DNA of 64,000 nt from JANSYL01 sp963921255 (GCA_963921255.3 CAWUEW020000003.1:310001-374000); one strand, 5' to 3'. Shown: positions 17,763-25,598, counted from the first letter of the stretch. The notes: generated by a model from the letters alone, not told the origin. Program-made: numbers and translations.

Positions 17763-18543
17763 GCGCCGATGTCCGCCCGCGTGTCGACCGGGCCGGTTTT
17801 GCTTCGGCATGGCCCGCGACCGCCGCATCCAGTCCCAACTGATCGCGCAAAACCTTGGGTTTCACCTCGTCAACCGCGCCGGGCTTCAGGGTGCCAAGCC
17901 GGAAGGGACCGAAGGACACCCGCAACAACCGGTTCACCTCGAACCCGACCTCGGCCATCGCGCGCCGAATTTCGCGGTTCTTGCCCTCACGCAGTCCGAC
18001 GGTCAGCCAGGCGTTCGCCCCTTGTTGGCGGTCGATCTTTACATCCATTGGCTGGAAACGCTCGCCCTCGATCACCACGCCGGATCGCAACGTGGCGAAG
18101 TCGCTGTCCTTGGGCGATCCCTTGATCCGCACCCGGTACTTGCGCAGCCAGCCCGTCGACGGAAGCTCCAAGCGCCGTTTCAGCGCCCCGTCATTGGTCA
18201 GCAGCAGCAGGCCTTCGGAATTCAGGTCCAAACGCCCCACGCTCATCACGCGCGGCAGGTCGTTGGGCAACGTCTCGAAGACCGTCTTCCGGCCCTTTTC
18301 ATCCTTGTCCGTGGTCACGAGGCCGGCGGGTTTGTGGTAAAGCCACAATCGTGGGCGGTCCGGCGGCGCAACCGGTGTTCCATCGACGGAAACGGTGTCG
18401 GACGGACCGACCAAGGTGGCAGGCGTCTCGATCACCGCACCATTCACGGCGACCCGTCCGTCGGCAATCATGCGCTCTGCAACGCGGCGCGAGGCGACAC
18501 CGGCGCGGCTGAGATACTTTGCGATGCGATCTTTGGCGTCCAT
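17716..18543 (-). CDS. rluB: rRNA pseudouridine synthase, RsuA/RluB family
   Basis: This enzyme isomerises uridine to pseudouridine in 23S rRNA, or 16S for RsuA relatives. The 275-residue protein has an N-terminal S4 RNA-binding domain (DRIAKYLSRAGVASRRVAERMI). The catalytic domain has the Asp motif GRLDLNSEGLLLLTNDG and the later KYRVRIKG and EGKNREIRRAM blocks. A basic Arg/Pro/Gly-rich tail of about 30 residues follows, encoded in the overlap with yciB. RluB is the most likely member; RluE or RluF cannot be excluded. Confidence 0.9.
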   Translation of the reverse strand: MDAKDRIAKYLSRAGVASRRVAERMIADGRVAVNGAVIETPATLVGPSDTVSVDGTPVAPPDRPRLWLYHKPAGLVTTDKDEKGRKTVFETLPNDLPRVMSVGRLDLNSEGLLLLTNDGALKRRLELPSTGWLRKYRVRIKGSPKDSDFATLRSGVVIEGERFQPMDVKIDRQQGANAWLTVGLREGKNREIRRAMAEVGFEVNRLLRVSFGPFRLGTLKPGAVDEVKPKVLRDQLGLDAAVAGHAEAKPARSTRGRTSAPSGARRRPGPGRRPR

Positions 18544-18594
18544 AGACAGCCCCTAACGGTTTGACAGCGCGAGTGAAAGCGGCAAGACGGGATC

Positions 18595-19044
18595 ATGGCT
18601 GGTTTCACATCCTATATGCCGCCTGCGGTCGTGGAGGCGCAGGCCGCCGCCACACGGGGCGAAGTGCCCGTCGGCGCGGTCATTGTGAAAGACGGCGAGA
18701 TCATCGCGCGCGCCGGAAACCGGATGCGCGAGCTGCACGATCCGACGGCCCATGCCGAGATGCTGGCGATCCGCGCCGCCTGCGCCGCCCTGCAGACCGA
18801 GCGCCTGACAGGATGCGATCTTTGGGTCACGCTCGAACCTTGCCCGGCCTGCGCCGGCGCCATATCCGCCGCGCGCCTGTCGCGTCTCTATTTCGGGGCG
18901 CCCGACCCGAAATCCGGTGGCGTGATTCAGGGCCCGCGCGTTTTCGATCATCCGCAGGCCCATTGGCGCCCCGACGTCTATGGCGGGATCGACGAGGAGG
19001 TCTGTGCCGCGCTTCTGAAGCAGTTTTTCGCGAACCGGCGGTAG
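18595..19044 (+). CDS. tadA: tRNA-specific adenosine deaminase
   Basis: TadA deaminates A34 to inosine in the anticodon of tRNA-Arg(ACG). The 149-residue zinc deaminase has HAE at 53-55 with the catalytic Glu and the second zinc motif PCPAC at 82-86, plus VPVGAVIV and the ARLSRLYFGAPDPKSG block typical of TadA. It is divergent from the rluB-type gene with 51 bases between the starts. Downstream lies a repeat-rich intergenic region before rnpB. Confidence 0.93.
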   Translation: MAGFTSYMPPAVVEAQAAATRGEVPVGAVIVKDGEIIARAGNRMRELHDPTAHAEMLAIRAACAALQTERLTGCDLWVTLEPCPACAGAISAARLSRLYFGAPDPKSGGVIQGPRVFDHPQAHWRPDVYGGIDEEVCAALLKQFFANRR

Positions 19045-19131
19045 GGATTGCGCCGCCTGCGGCGTCGCGGGGGGCAGAAATCAAGGATTTCTGGGCGTTG
19101 AAGATCACGATCTGCGACAGGATGGGCGGTG

Positions 19132-19191
19132 TTGGGGGCGCTGCCCCCAAGGCCTGCGGCCTTTCCCCCGGGATATTTTGGAAACAGAGAC
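19132..19191 (-). repeat. Interspersed repeat copy B: 22-bp core plus two GC hairpins
   Basis: The core at 19170-19191, read on the minus strand, begins GTCTCTGTTT and ends AATATCCC. It is followed by CGGGGG, a hairpin AAGGCC-TGC-GGCCTT (19149-19163) and a hairpin TTGGGGGC-GCT-GCCCCCAA (19132-19150). The same core occurs at 19312-19333 and 39474-39495, and the TTGGGGGC/GCCCCCAA hairpin recurs at 39501-39549. Confidence 0.75.
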
Positions 19192-19311
19192 GATGGATGC
19201 CCCGGGCCCGGCGAAACGCGAGCCCGGGGGTCTCCGTTTGCGGTCATCGGCGTCCCCGCCTGTCCCGCGCTGCCACCAAAGCGAAAAAGGGTGAAGAAAC
19301 GGTTTTCTGTT

Positions 19312-19333
19312 GTCTCTGTTTTCAAAATATCCC
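19312..19333 (+). repeat. Interspersed repeat copy C (22-bp core)
   Basis: The core GTCTCTGTTT-TCAA-AATATCCC differs from copies A and B only in the central four bases. It is followed by CGCCGGAGG and lacks the long G/C hairpins of copies A and B. It lies 120 bases from copy B in opposite orientation. Confidence 0.7.
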
Positions 19334-19437
19334 CGCCGGAGGCAGCCGGACGCTGATCACCGCCAACCGTCCTATCGATTTGGGCGCAGTCCGTCGCCAC
19401 CAGCGGCCTGAGCCTCCCCCGGATGGGGTGGCGAGGC

Positions 19438-19462
19438 AAAAGGTGTGCACCGCAAGGTGCGC
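19438..19462 (-). terminator. Probable terminator of rnpB
   Basis: Downstream of the RNase P RNA on the minus strand a 7-bp stem (GCGCACC / GGTGCAC with a TTGC loop, one G-U pair) is followed within four bases by TTTT. Position and shape fit a weak intrinsic terminator. Confidence 0.5.
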
Positions 19463-19478
19463 CTTGGGGGTACAGACA

Positions 19479-19850
19479 TGCGCGGAGGGCCTGTAAGCCG
19501 GATTCTGTTCGGGAGGTCGCCCTCCGTCGATGACCATTCCTCTGGGCCCGCGGTTGCCCGCGCGGCTCAAGCTGCCAACCCGGATCTCTCGGGCTGAAGT
19601 GGCCCTGGGTGGCCCCGCGAGATCCCTATTTGGCATTGCTCCCGGTGGGGCTTGCCAAGCCGGTCCGGTTGCCCGGTCCGCGGTGGGCTCTTACCCCACC
19701 GTTTCACCCTTACCTTGCACGCAAGGTGGTTTGTTTTCTGTGGCGCTGTCCGTCGGATTGCTCCGCCCGGGCGTTACCCGGCACCGTCACTTCAGGGAGT
19801 CCGGACTTTCCTCGACGGCACGCCGCCGCGGCCATCCAGCCCTCCGCGCA
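19479..19850 (-). ncRNA. rnpB: RNase P RNA, bacterial class A
   Basis: This is the catalytic RNA of RNase P, which makes mature tRNA 5' ends. Read on the minus strand, the 11-base ends pair as P1 (TGCGCGGAGGG with CCCTCCGCGCA). The conserved 5' block GAGGAAAGTCCGGACTCC lies at about 19797-19814. GGGTGAAACGGTGGGGTAAGAG lies in the centre, and the conserved 3' block ACAGAATCCGGCTTAC lies near 19490-19505. Length is about 372 nt. Ends are set by the P1 pairing and may be off by a few bases. Confidence 0.96.
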
Positions 19851-19886
19851 AGCCGGGGGCATACGCGGCGCGGCGGTCCGGGTCAA

Positions 19887-20537
19887 TCACCCGTATGCGG
19901 CGGCCAATGCCGACATCACGGCGCAATCGGCCCCTGTCAAATCGCCCGAAGCGCCGGGGCGAAACCGCAACCGCAGCGCCCGCAGCAACAGGTCATCCGA
20001 CACATCAGGGTACCCAAACCGCAATGCGTCGGCGCGAAACCGAACCGGGTCGGGGCTGAGATCGGGCCCCGGGTCTGGCCAGATGCCAAGCCCCTGCCGC
20101 GCCAGTCGGCGCCAGTCAAACCGTGTGCCCGGATCGGATTTGCGGTCGGGGGCCATATCGGAATGGGCGATGATGCCCTCCGGCGGGATATCCCACCGCT
20201 CCATGATCCCGGGCAAAAGCTGCTCCAACGCGTCCATGAGCGGGGCTGCAAACGGGGTGAACCCGTCATTGTCGAGCTCGATCCCGATGGAGCGGGAGTT
20301 GACGTCACCCGCGCCGCGCCAGCTGCCCCGACCGGCATGCCAGGCCCGGTGCGCCTCGTCGACCAGTCCCGTGATGTCGCCCGTCCGCGCGATCAGGTAA
20401 TGCGCCGACACCTCGCGCGCGGGATCGCACAAGGCGCGTTCCGCGGCGGCGCAATCGGCCATGGCGGTGTAGTGCAGAACAATCAACTCGGGCCGCAGCC
20501 CGTCGCGCCGGGGGCCAAAGTTGGGCGACACGGCCAC
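19887..20537 (-). CDS. N-acetylmuramoyl-L-alanine amidase (AmpD-type, Amidase_2)
   Basis: This zinc amidase cleaves the bond between MurNAc and L-Ala in peptidoglycan fragments. The 216-residue protein keeps the probable metal ligands His22 in VLHYTAM, His125 in IIAHSDMAPDRKSDPG and Asp135, plus SAHYLI, WHAG and the SIGIELDN block. No signal peptide is visible, which suggests a cytoplasmic AmpD-like role in muropeptide recycling. It lies three bases after the lipoprotein gene on the same strand and 36 bases upstream of rnpB. Confidence 0.9.
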   Translation of the reverse strand: MAVSPNFGPRRDGLRPELIVLHYTAMADCAAAERALCDPAREVSAHYLIARTGDITGLVDEAHRAWHAGRGSWRGAGDVNSRSIGIELDNDGFTPFAAPLMDALEQLLPGIMERWDIPPEGIIAHSDMAPDRKSDPGTRFDWRRLARQGLGIWPDPGPDLSPDPVRFRADALRFGYPDVSDDLLLRALRLRFRPGASGDLTGADCAVMSALAAAYG

Positions 20538-20540
20538 GCG

Positions 20541-21335
20541 CTAGTTGCGCGCGGCGCGGGCGGCGGCGCGATAGATCTCGGGGTCCCAGGCGCAGGCGTA
20601 TCCATCGCCATCGGGGTCCAGCGCGCGGCGGTCCCGCTCGGGGCCGCTGTTGGCCAGGAACCATTCCTGCGCCAGGTCGGGCGACCGGAAGGCGAGGCAA
20701 TTGGCTTCGTGCCGGTTGCGGCCAATCGGGTTGCGTGTGAACCGCCGTTCGCCCACCGGATGGGTGGTCGACAAGGCGTAATCAATGATGTTGGGGCCCG
20801 CGCTGGCGGGCCGGTTGGGCAGGGGGGTTGGGGCAATCTCAACCCGGGCTTCCTGCATCCGGGCCAACCGTTCGGCATCGCTTTCGATGGTTTCCCGTGC
20901 GGCCACGGCATCGAACTCCTGCTCGTCCGAGATATCCGCGTTGCCGGCCCCAAGGCTTGGCTGTGGCGCGCGGGCAAGGGTGACATTGCGGGGCGCGGCC
21001 GCCGGAGCGGCTGCGGGCGCGGCTTCGGCTTCTGCAATCGCTGCCGCCGCGACCTGCGCCACAGGGTCGACCGCAGGGGCCACCGGGGCGGGCGTGACCA
21101 CCGGCGCCGGGGCCGGGGCGGCGGCCACCACGACCGGCGCGGTCACCGGGGTGGCCACAGGGGGCTGGATCGTTTGCGGCCGCGGTGCCGCCACGGGGTC
21201 GCCGCGCAGCATCGCGCGCCGGGCCTGATAGTCCTGGTAATCTTGGAAGCCGACGCCTTCGGCGACGTCATTTGGAACGGTCACGCAGGCTGTCATCGCC
21301 GCACAGGCGACCGCCACCAGACTGGGTCGGATCAT
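20541..21335 (-). CDS. Ala/Pro-rich lipoprotein with C-terminal excalibur-like calcium motif
   Basis: The 264-residue protein begins with a signal peptide and a lipobox-like AAMTAC (lipidation Cys16), indicating a membrane-anchored lipoprotein. Residues about 50-115 are low-complexity Ala/Pro/Val. The C-terminus holds NCLAFRSPDLAQEWFLANSGPERDRRALDPDGDGYAC; the DPDGDGYAC loop with paired Cys resembles excalibur calcium-binding domains. Function is unknown. It ends three bases before the amidase start, so the two may act together at the cell wall. Confidence 0.8.
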   Translation of the reverse strand: MIRPSLVAVACAAMTACVTVPNDVAEGVGFQDYQDYQARRAMLRGDPVAAPRPQTIQPPVATPVTAPVVVAAAPAPAPVVTPAPVAPAVDPVAQVAAAAIAEAEAAPAAAPAAAPRNVTLARAPQPSLGAGNADISDEQEFDAVAARETIESDAERLARMQEARVEIAPTPLPNRPASAGPNIIDYALSTTHPVGERRFTRNPIGRNRHEANCLAFRSPDLAQEWFLANSGPERDRRALDPDGDGYACAWDPEIYRAAARAARN

Positions 21336-21397
21336 TGCTCTGCCTCTGTCTCGCCGCGGGGATCATTTACTGCCCCGCGTTCGGTATCAGAGGCTGT

Positions 21398-22885
21398 TTA
21401 CCACCATTTGGCTGGTTTTTCCACAAAACCTGCGGCGTTTTCCAAGGCATAGGCGGTGTTGAGCAACGCACCCTCTTCCCAGGGCTTGCCGATCAGTTGC
21501 AGACCAAGCGGCAGGCCTTGCTTGTCGAGCCCCGTGGGCACCGCCACACCCGGCAGGCCCGCCAGGTTCACGGTCACCGTAAAGACGTCGTTGAGGTACA
21601 TCTCAACCGGGTCCACATGGGTCTGTCCCAGTTCGAAGGCCGCCGACGGCGTGGCCGGGGTCAGGATCGCGTCCACCCCTTCGGCGAAAACATGATCAAA
21701 GTCGCGCTTGATCAGCGCGCGGACTTTGCGGGCGCGATTGTAATAGGCGTCGTAGAACCCGGCGCTCAGCACGTAAGTGCCCACCATGACGCGGCGCTTC
21801 ACCTCGTCGCCGAAGCCTTCGGCGCGGGTCTTCTCGTACATCTCGGTGATGCCATCGCCTTGCGCCATCTGGGCGCGATAGCCAAAGCGCACCCCATCGT
21901 AACGGGCCAGGTTGGACGATGCTTCCGCCGGCGCGATCACGTAGTACGCGGGCAGGGCGTATTTGGTGTGCGGCAGGCTGATGTCACGCAGGACGGCGCC
22001 GGCATCTTCCAGCATCGCGCGCCCCTCGGCCCAAAGCGCCTCGATCTCGTCGGGCATACCGTCCATGCGGTATTCTTTCGGGATGCCGATCACCTGGCCG
22101 CGAATGTCGCCGGTCAACATGGCCTCGAAATCCGGGACGGGCAGCTCGGCACTGGTCGAATCTTTCGGGTCGTGCCCCATCATCGCCCGGCCCATGATTG
22201 CCGCGTCGCGCACCGTCTTGGTCATCGGCCCGGCCTGATCCAGTGACGAGGCAAACGCCACGATCCCCCACCGCGAGCAGCGCCCGTAGGTTGGCTTCAG
22301 CCCGACGATGCCGGTGAAGGCTGCGGGCTGCCGGATCGAACCGCCCGTGTCCGTGCCGGTCGCCGCAAGGCAGAGATCGGCGGCCACGGCACTGGCCGAT
22401 CCGCCGGAGGAGCCACCGGGCGTCAGCGCCGCATCCGAATTCCCGGCCCGCCAGGGGTTCACGGCATTGCCATAGGTCGACGTCTCATTCGACGAGCCCA
22501 TGGCGAATTCATCCATGTTGAGCTTGCCCAACATCACGGCACCCGCATCCCGCAGCTGGCCGGAGACAGTCGATTCATACTCGGGTTTGAATCCGTCCAG
22601 GATTTTCGACGCCGCTTGGCTCGCCACCCCTTCGGTGCAGAACAGGTCTTTGATCCCAACCGGGATCCCGCACATATCGGGCGCGTCGCCGCCCTTGATG
22701 CGGCTGTCCGCGGCCGCGGCCAGGTCGAGGGCGATCTCGGGCGTCTTGTGCACGAAGGCGCCCAAGGCATCCGCGCCTTCGATGGCGTCCAGGCACGCCT
22801 GCGTCAGTTCAACGCTGGTCACATCACCCTTGCGAAGCGCGTCGCGGGCGTCGGCGATGGTCAGTTTTGTCAGGTCGCTCATCAC
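21398..22885 (-). CDS. gatA: Asp-tRNA(Asn)/Glu-tRNA(Gln) amidotransferase subunit A
   Basis: GatA is the amidase subunit that releases ammonia from glutamine for transamidation of misacylated Glu-tRNA(Gln) or Asp-tRNA(Asn). The 495-residue amidase-signature protein has the catalytic Lys79 in GIPVGIKD and the Ser-cis-Ser region GGSSGGS at 157-163, followed by GTDTGGSIRQPA. It overlaps gatC by 4 bases. gatB is not in this window, so GatCA is encoded separately from GatB, as is usual in this group. Confidence 0.96.
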   Translation of the reverse strand: MMSDLTKLTIADARDALRKGDVTSVELTQACLDAIEGADALGAFVHKTPEIALDLAAAADSRIKGGDAPDMCGIPVGIKDLFCTEGVASQAASKILDGFKPEYESTVSGQLRDAGAVMLGKLNMDEFAMGSSNETSTYGNAVNPWRAGNSDAALTPGGSSGGSASAVAADLCLAATGTDTGGSIRQPAAFTGIVGLKPTYGRCSRWGIVAFASSLDQAGPMTKTVRDAAIMGRAMMGHDPKDSTSAELPVPDFEAMLTGDIRGQVIGIPKEYRMDGMPDEIEALWAEGRAMLEDAGAVLRDISLPHTKYALPAYYVIAPAEASSNLARYDGVRFGYRAQMAQGDGITEMYEKTRAEGFGDEVKRRVMVGTYVLSAGFYDAYYNRARKVRALIKRDFDHVFAEGVDAILTPATPSAAFELGQTHVDPVEMYLNDVFTVTVNLAGLPGVAVPTGLDKQGLPLGLQLIGKPWEEGALLNTAYALENAAGFVEKPAKWW

Positions 22886-23169
22886 TCAACCACCTTCGGC
22901 ACGGCAAAGAACCCTTCGCGCGCGTCTGGCGCGTTGGACAAGACTTTGGATTGCTGGTCCCCGTCCGTGATCACGTCGTCGCGGCGCTTGAGGCGCATGG
23001 GCGTCACACTGGTCATCGGGTCCACATCGTCGACATCCAGCTCATTGAGCTGCTCGATAAAGCCCAGGATCGCGTTGAATTCCTGGGCCAGGGAGGGAAG
23101 GTCCTCTTCCTCGACCCGGATGCGGGCCAGTTTGGCAACTTTGGCGGCAGTGGCGGTGTCTATCGACAT
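22882..23169 (-). CDS. gatC: Asp-tRNA(Asn)/Glu-tRNA(Gln) amidotransferase subunit C
   Basis: This small subunit wraps around and stabilises the GatA-GatB interface. The 95-residue protein starts MSIDTATAAKVAKLARIRV and shows the family helix pattern plus the C-terminal LRxDxV-like block (MRLKRRDDVITDG) and FFAVPKVVE. The frame is open to 23232, but the start at 23169 gives the normal GatC length. The stop overlaps the gatA start (ATGA). Confidence 0.95.
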   Translation of the reverse strand: MSIDTATAAKVAKLARIRVEEEDLPSLAQEFNAILGFIEQLNELDVDDVDPMTSVTPMRLKRRDDVITDGDQQSKVLSNAPDAREGFFAVPKVVE

Positions 23170-23206
23170 GGGGCAACGGGCTCCGATGAAACGGTCAAGC
23201 GGCGGT

Positions 23207-23869
23207 TTAGCCCCGGCCCGCCGGGCCTGCAAGCATATGACGACGGTAGACCTCGATCATATAGGCCAACATCACCGCGTTCAGGATATGCCACAGGAAA
23301 TGGGTGCCCATGGGCAGCGTCGCGCAGACCTGCAAATCCACGCTGCGCGCGGCCAAAGACAGGCTGAGGATCGCGGCCCCGATCACAAAACCGCCCGCCA
23401 CGCGCGGAACCCGGTGCCGCAGGACGGCTGCGTAGATCAACAAAGCCAGGACAACGGGCCAATAGCTGGCCGAAATGTCAAAAAAGGGCAGGCGCGAAAA
23501 TCCAAATCCCGCCAGGGCGAGATAGGGCAGGAACACAAGAACCGCCAAAAGCGCCATTGGGCTGCGCCACCCCAGGACATCGCGATGCGTTGCAAAGACG
23601 AAAAGTAGAATAAAAAGCGCAATCGGAATGACATCGCTTAAAGCGGCCCAAACCGTTGCAAAAGAATGAAAAAGAAAGGATCCAATTCCAATGAGAAACA
23701 GGGTGACGGCCAATCCCCACCCCAGGTTCAATCCTGTCCCGCGCAGACGGGCTCCGGCCCAAATTGCAGCAATCAAAAAGGCCAGGTTCGTCAGGGCGTT
23801 GATCGGCTCCGCCCAAAATTCGGGCCCGATCCGCTCACAATAAAGATCGATTTCACCCGCAAATTCCAT
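23207..23869 (-). CDS. Ceramidase-like membrane protein (CREST superfamily)
   Basis: The 220-residue protein has about seven hydrophobic segments. It opens with YCERIGPEFWAEPINALTN, contains GIGSFLFHSFATVWAALSDVIPI and ends with THFLWHILNAVML. The conserved Ser, Asp and His residues in these blocks are those that bind zinc or catalyse in alkaline ceramidases and PAQR relatives. Hydrolysis of an amide-linked lipid is possible, but no bacterial substrate is proven. The start at 23869 (MEFAGEID) is preferred over 23914. It sits upstream of gatCA on the same strand. Confidence 0.85.
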   Translation of the reverse strand: MEFAGEIDLYCERIGPEFWAEPINALTNLAFLIAAIWAGARLRGTGLNLGWGLAVTLFLIGIGSFLFHSFATVWAALSDVIPIALFILLFVFATHRDVLGWRSPMALLAVLVFLPYLALAGFGFSRLPFFDISASYWPVVLALLIYAAVLRHRVPRVAGGFVIGAAILSLSLAARSVDLQVCATLPMGTHFLWHILNAVMLAYMIEVYRRHMLAGPAGRG

Positions 23870-23942
23870 TGGACTGCCCCATTTTCGCCCTCGGTCGGCA
23901 TCACCGTGACACACACCCTAACCAGACACGTCACTCAAACAC

Positions 23943-24182
23943 ATGGGCAGTAACATGAAAAATCTTCTTATGTATGTGATCCTCCCCGGGATCACCGGTT
24001 TTACCGTATCTTACGTCGTCGTGATCCCCCAGATCCTGGCATTTAACCCGACGCTTCCGGTCTTTACGCTGGCGTCGGTCACCGCAACCGGCCTTCTGAC
24101 CTTCGCCATGGCAGCCGTCCTGCGCGGTCGTCTGTCCGGCAAGGAAGAGTACGACGAAGCCGAAGAGGCCGTTGAGGCCTAA
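23943..24182 (+). CDS. Small two-helix membrane protein, unknown
   Basis: The 79-residue protein has two predicted transmembrane segments (YVILPGITGFTVSYVVVIP and the FTLASVTATGLLTFAMAAVL region) and an acidic C-terminal tail (KEEYDEAEEAVEA). No family is recognised. The start may be this ATG or the one at 23955 (MKNLLMYV); neither has a strong ribosome binding site. It is divergent from the ceramidase-like gene, and its stop is followed by a terminator-like hairpin at 24225-24258. Confidence 0.65.
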   Translation: MGSNMKNLLMYVILPGITGFTVSYVVVIPQILAFNPTLPVFTLASVTATGLLTFAMAAVLRGRLSGKEEYDEAEEAVEA

Positions 24183-24224
24183 TTCTTCGCCTGTTGGGGC
24201 CTTGTGCCTCGACGAAGGTGACGT

Positions 24225-24258
24225 AATCTCCCCCTCAGATCATTCTGGGGGGATTTTT
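24225..24258 (+). terminator. Hairpin with T-run that overlaps the next gene's ribosome binding site
   Basis: AATCTCCCCC at about 24225-24234 pairs with GGGGGGATT at about 24247-24255 around a loop of about 12 bases, followed by a run of T just before the ATG at 24260. It looks like a terminator for the small upstream gene. The right arm GGGGGGA is also the only Shine-Dalgarno-like element for the metallo-hydrolase gene, so the hairpin could limit its translation. Confidence 0.55.
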
Positions 24259-24259
24259 C

Positions 24260-24946
24260 ATGGAATACACTTGGCTTGGACATGCCAGCATGCGGTTGGC
24301 GCTCGGGGATCAGGTCCTGCTGATCGATCCGTGGCTGTCGAACAACCCGGCCTTTCCCGACGACCGGCGCGCGGAGGCGCTGGCGGGCGCGACGGCCATC
24401 CTGCTGACGCACGGGCATTTTGATCATGCTTCCGAGATCGTCGAGGTGGCGGGGGAAACCGGGGTGCCGGTCTACACCATGGTGGAACTGGCCGGTCATC
24501 TCGCCGAAGCCCACGGTCTGGAGACGGTGGGCTTCAACAAGGGCGGCACCGTCCAGATCGGGACCGTGGCGGTCACCATGGTGGCGGCCACCCATTCCTC
24601 GACCATGGGCGGCGCCGCAACGCCCGTGGGCGATCCCGTGGGCTTCATGATCGAAGCTGACGGGCGCACGGTCTATGTGTCCGGGGACACCGACGTCATG
24701 GCGGATATGGCCATCTGGAACGACCTGCATGCGCCCGAGATTGGTATTCTCTGTGCGGGCGGCCACTACACCATGGACATGAAGCGCGCGGCCTACGCGG
24801 CGACCAAGCTCTTCGCGTTCAAAACCGTGATCCCGGTCCACTACCAGACGATCCCGCTTCTGGCGCAGACCGCGGACGAATTGGTCGCTGCCGCCCCGGG
24901 TGTTGACGTGAAAACGCCAGCGGTCCTGGAGCCGATCACCTTGTGA
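24260..24946 (+). CDS. Metal-dependent hydrolase, UPF0173/metallo-beta-lactamase fold
   Basis: The 228-residue cytoplasmic protein has the metallo-beta-lactamase fold with the zinc motif HGHFDH at 51-56, HSS in ATHSSTMGG, GDTDVMADM and the final His in VIPVHYQT. This pattern, with the N-terminal EYTWLGHASMRL, is that of the UPF0173 family; the substrate is unknown. The gene ends inside a hairpin (24931-24951) and converges on the GNAT gene across a hairpin array. Confidence 0.88.
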   Translation: MEYTWLGHASMRLALGDQVLLIDPWLSNNPAFPDDRRAEALAGATAILLTHGHFDHASEIVEVAGETGVPVYTMVELAGHLAEAHGLETVGFNKGGTVQIGTVAVTMVAATHSSTMGGAATPVGDPVGFMIEADGRTVYVSGDTDVMADMAIWNDLHAPEIGILCAGGHYTMDMKRAAYAATKLFAFKTVIPVHYQTIPLLAQTADELVAAAPGVDVKTPAVLEPITL

Positions 24947-25021
24947 TCGGCGGTGGGCGGATTTTGGAAAATCCGCAGGAAAATCCGTTGACGGATTTTC
25001 CTGGCCGGCCTCACAGCCGGC
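24931..25021. repeat. Array of four hairpins between convergent genes
   Basis: Hairpins lie at 24931-24951 (9-bp stem, contains the stop codon of the plus-strand gene), 24957-24976 (GCGGATTTT-GG-AAAATCCGC), 24977-25002 (12-bp stem, 2-base loop) and 25004-25021 (GCCGGC arms, loop contains the stop of the minus-strand gene). The two central hairpins share CGGATTTT/AAAATCCG arms, so alternative pairing is possible. The region probably acts as a bidirectional terminator or transcript end. Confidence 0.75.
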
Positions 25022-25517
25022 AGGCCATCTCGACCGCCGGGAAATGGATGCCGGGGCGCAGCTGGATCGTGATCTCGCTGCGCACGGCAAAGCCGCAGGC
25101 CTGGTAGAACGGAACCGCGGTCCGTGTGCTCTGGCACATCATCAACCCCACGCCCGCGGCCTTGGCGGCGCGGAAGCTTTCGGCAATCAGGCGTCCGGCC
25201 AGGCCCCGGCGCGTGGCTTTCGGGTGCGTGGCGACGTGGCGAATATGGGCCACATGGGCCGCGCCCCCGTGTCCTTGTGGCGCCGCGTGGGTCCACCCGC
25301 CCGCGGCCAGGGCCCGCCCCTCGGCGTCTTCGGCCATGTAGTAGGTGCCGCAGCGCAGGAGCGACGGGTTGGCCCGCGTGATCACCGGCAGGGCCGTCAC
25401 CAGAACCGACGGCGGATAATCCGCTTTCAGCAGGCTGCGGTAGCTGTCCGCCAACAACTGGTCGATCCGGGTCATGTCCCGCACCGTGGTCGGCCGTATC
25501 GTGATCTCCTGGGGCAT
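25011..25517 (-). CDS. GNAT family N-acetyltransferase
   Basis: The 168-residue protein has the GCN5-like acetyltransferase fold. The acetyl-CoA binding motif A appears as HIRHVATHPKATRRGLAGRLI (about residues 90-112), with a preceding beta-bulge strand AGGWTHAA and the final PFYQACGFAVRSE block common to GNATs. The acceptor is unknown; the C-terminal RPGIHFPAVEM is shared by small-molecule GNATs. It lies downstream of rpmG on the same strand beyond a terminator, so it probably has its own promoter. Confidence 0.88.
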   Translation of the reverse strand: MPQEITIRPTTVRDMTRIDQLLADSYRSLLKADYPPSVLVTALPVITRANPSLLRCGTYYMAEDAEGRALAAGGWTHAAPQGHGGAAHVAHIRHVATHPKATRRGLAGRLIAESFRAAKAAGVGLMMCQSTRTAVPFYQACGFAVRSEITIQLRPGIHFPAVEMACRL

Positions 25518-25544
25518 GGTCCGGCCCTCCTGGGGTGTGAAACG

Positions 25545-25575
25545 AAAACGGGCCGCGCAATCTCTTGCGCGGCCC
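25545..25575 (-). terminator. Intrinsic terminator downstream of rpmG
   Basis: An 11-bp perfect stem (GGGCCGCGCAA / TTGCGCGGCCC) with a 4-base loop is followed on the minus strand by GTTTTCGTTT. It begins about 24 bases after the rpmG stop. Confidence 0.8.
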
Positions 25576-25598
25576 GGTCAGTCAGAATGTCGGAAGGC

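Larger units (their letters stand above)
19045..19478. other. Repeat-rich intergenic region between tadA and rnpB
   Basis: I see no convincing gene in these 434 bases. They hold a short hairpin (GCCGC-CT-GCGGC near 19051), a hairpin AGAAATC-AAG-GATTTCT (about 19076-19092), two copies of a 22-bp interspersed repeat (19170-19191 minus and 19312-19333 plus), G/C hairpins attached to the first copy (19132-19163) and a terminator for rnpB (19438-19462). Confidence 0.7.
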
